A stretch of DNA of 64,000 bases from assembly GCA_963853835.1 (NCBI GenBank), contig OY970824.1, positions 40,680,727 to 40,744,726 on the forward strand, written 5' to 3'. Shown here piece after piece: positions 63,314 through 64,000 of this stretch. The position numbers and the translations under genes were made by a program. The notes under the pieces were generated by a model. The model made no database searches, was not told the origin of the DNA, and worked only from the letters and a program-made list of their open reading frames with translations. Numbering within the stretch: position 1 is the first letter of the stretch; every line of letters begins with the position of its first letter. This DNA comes from Calendula officinalis (taxonomy: Eukaryota; Streptophyta; Magnoliopsida; Asterales; Asteraceae).

Positions 63314-64000
63314 GTGTCCGTTTCACGCCCACGAGTAACCAAAATAGCTAGTTCGTTCGTCACTGCCAAGAACAAGTTCGGCCCGAACTCTTCACTGTTC
63401 CCGGCCCGAACTTCATTTTCGGCCCGAACTTCAACCTCGGCCCGAACTCCGACCTCGGCCCGAACTTCAACCTCAGTCCGAACATCATCCTCGGCCCGAA
63501 CACCGAACTTCAGCCCGAACACCACTTCGGCCCGAACACCACTTAAGCCCGAACACCACTTCGGCCCGAACATCCCTCTACGGCCCGAACTCTTCAATAT
63601 CCAAGATTGTGTGACAAAGGGTGCTATACTAAAACATTCATAACTTTCAGCTCGGGTGTCCGTTTCACGCCCACGAGTAACCAAAATAGCTGGTTCGTTC
63701 ATCACTGCCAAGAACAAGTTCGACCCGAACTCTTAACTGTTCCCGGCCCGAACTTCAACCTCGGCCCGAACTTCAACCTCGGCCCGAACTCTGACCTCGG
63801 CCCGAACTCCGACCTCGGCCCGAACATCATCCTCGACCCGAACACCGAACTTCGGCCTGAACACCACTTCGGCCCGAACATCCCACTTCGGCCCGAACTC
63901 CACTTCGGCCCGAACATCCCTCTTCGGCCCGAACTCTTCAGTATCCAAGATTGTTTGACAAAAGGTTCTATACTAAAACATTCATAACTTTCCGCTCGGG

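Larger units (their letters stand above)
13684..64000. repeat. Compound satellite array, right segment
   Basis: The same satellite as 1-6,674, in the same orientation, continuing unbroken to the end of the window. It holds roughly 150 monomers, mostly 326, 344 or 362 bp, with local classes of 342-345, 361 and 195 bp. It resumes in exactly the phase at which the left segment stops. No gene, RNA gene or second transposon was found inside it. Every stretch I read is core or 18-bp subrepeat. Confidence 0.97.

Noticed and set aside
1..64000. rDNA intergenic spacer subrepeats
   Set aside because: No 18S, 5.8S, 25S or 5S sequence anywhere in 64 kb, and the array is far longer than a spacer.

Overview
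The window looks like nuclear DNA of a flowering plant. About 57 kb of it is one GC-rich satellite array that runs off both ends of the window. The array is interrupted once, at 6,672-13,683, by a decayed Ty1/copia retrotransposon on the minus strand. The plant assignment rests on the copia protein remnants, a primer-binding site resembling the initiator-Met tRNA type usual in plant copia elements, and the satellite landscape. I cannot name the genus. No intact host gene, tRNA, rRNA, CRISPR array or bacterial-type feature was seen.

Satellite (1-6,674 and 13,684-64,000): the usual monomer is 344 bp. It has a ~129-bp non-repetitive, partly AT-rich core followed by a ~215-bp domain of about twelve 17-19-bp subrepeats. 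Every subrepeat carries the interrupted palindrome TCGG-C-CCGA. Monomers of about 326, 344 and 362 bp differ by one 18-bp subrepeat. About 19 monomers lie left of the retrotransposon and roughly 150 to the right. The array is organised into several local higher-order repeats: 1,032 bp near 2-4 kb, ~3.3 kb at 14.5-21.1 kb, ~1.65 kb at 24.6-27.8 kb, a 3,080-bp offset at 32.3-38.2 kb, ~1.67 kb at 38.5-42.8 kb, 706 bp at 46.9-48.3 kb, 1,552 then 863 bp at 49.6-54.1 kb, and 2,905 bp at 54.1-59.9 kb. The right end (60.8-64 kb) is more irregular and has a local ~361-bp subfamily.

Retrotransposon (6,678-13,676, minus strand): in its own 5'->3' order it has a 250-bp remnant of the 5' LTR, a tRNA-iMet-like primer-binding site, a ~1.8-kb leader containing an unexplained 171-codon ORF, then remnants of gag with a zinc knuckle, protease, integrase, reverse transcriptase and RNase H. 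These are followed by a 3' untranslated region, a polypurine tract and a complete 652-bp 3' LTR. Stops, frameshifts and internal deletions break every protein domain. Even so, the two LTR copies are identical over the 250 bp they share. The insertion splits one satellite monomer exactly in register. Two related blocks to the right keep the uninterrupted site (near 15,749 and 19,062), so the insertion looks later than the local block amplification.

The many long open frames inside the satellite follow from an 18-bp (6-codon) subrepeat without stop codons and are not treated as genes.
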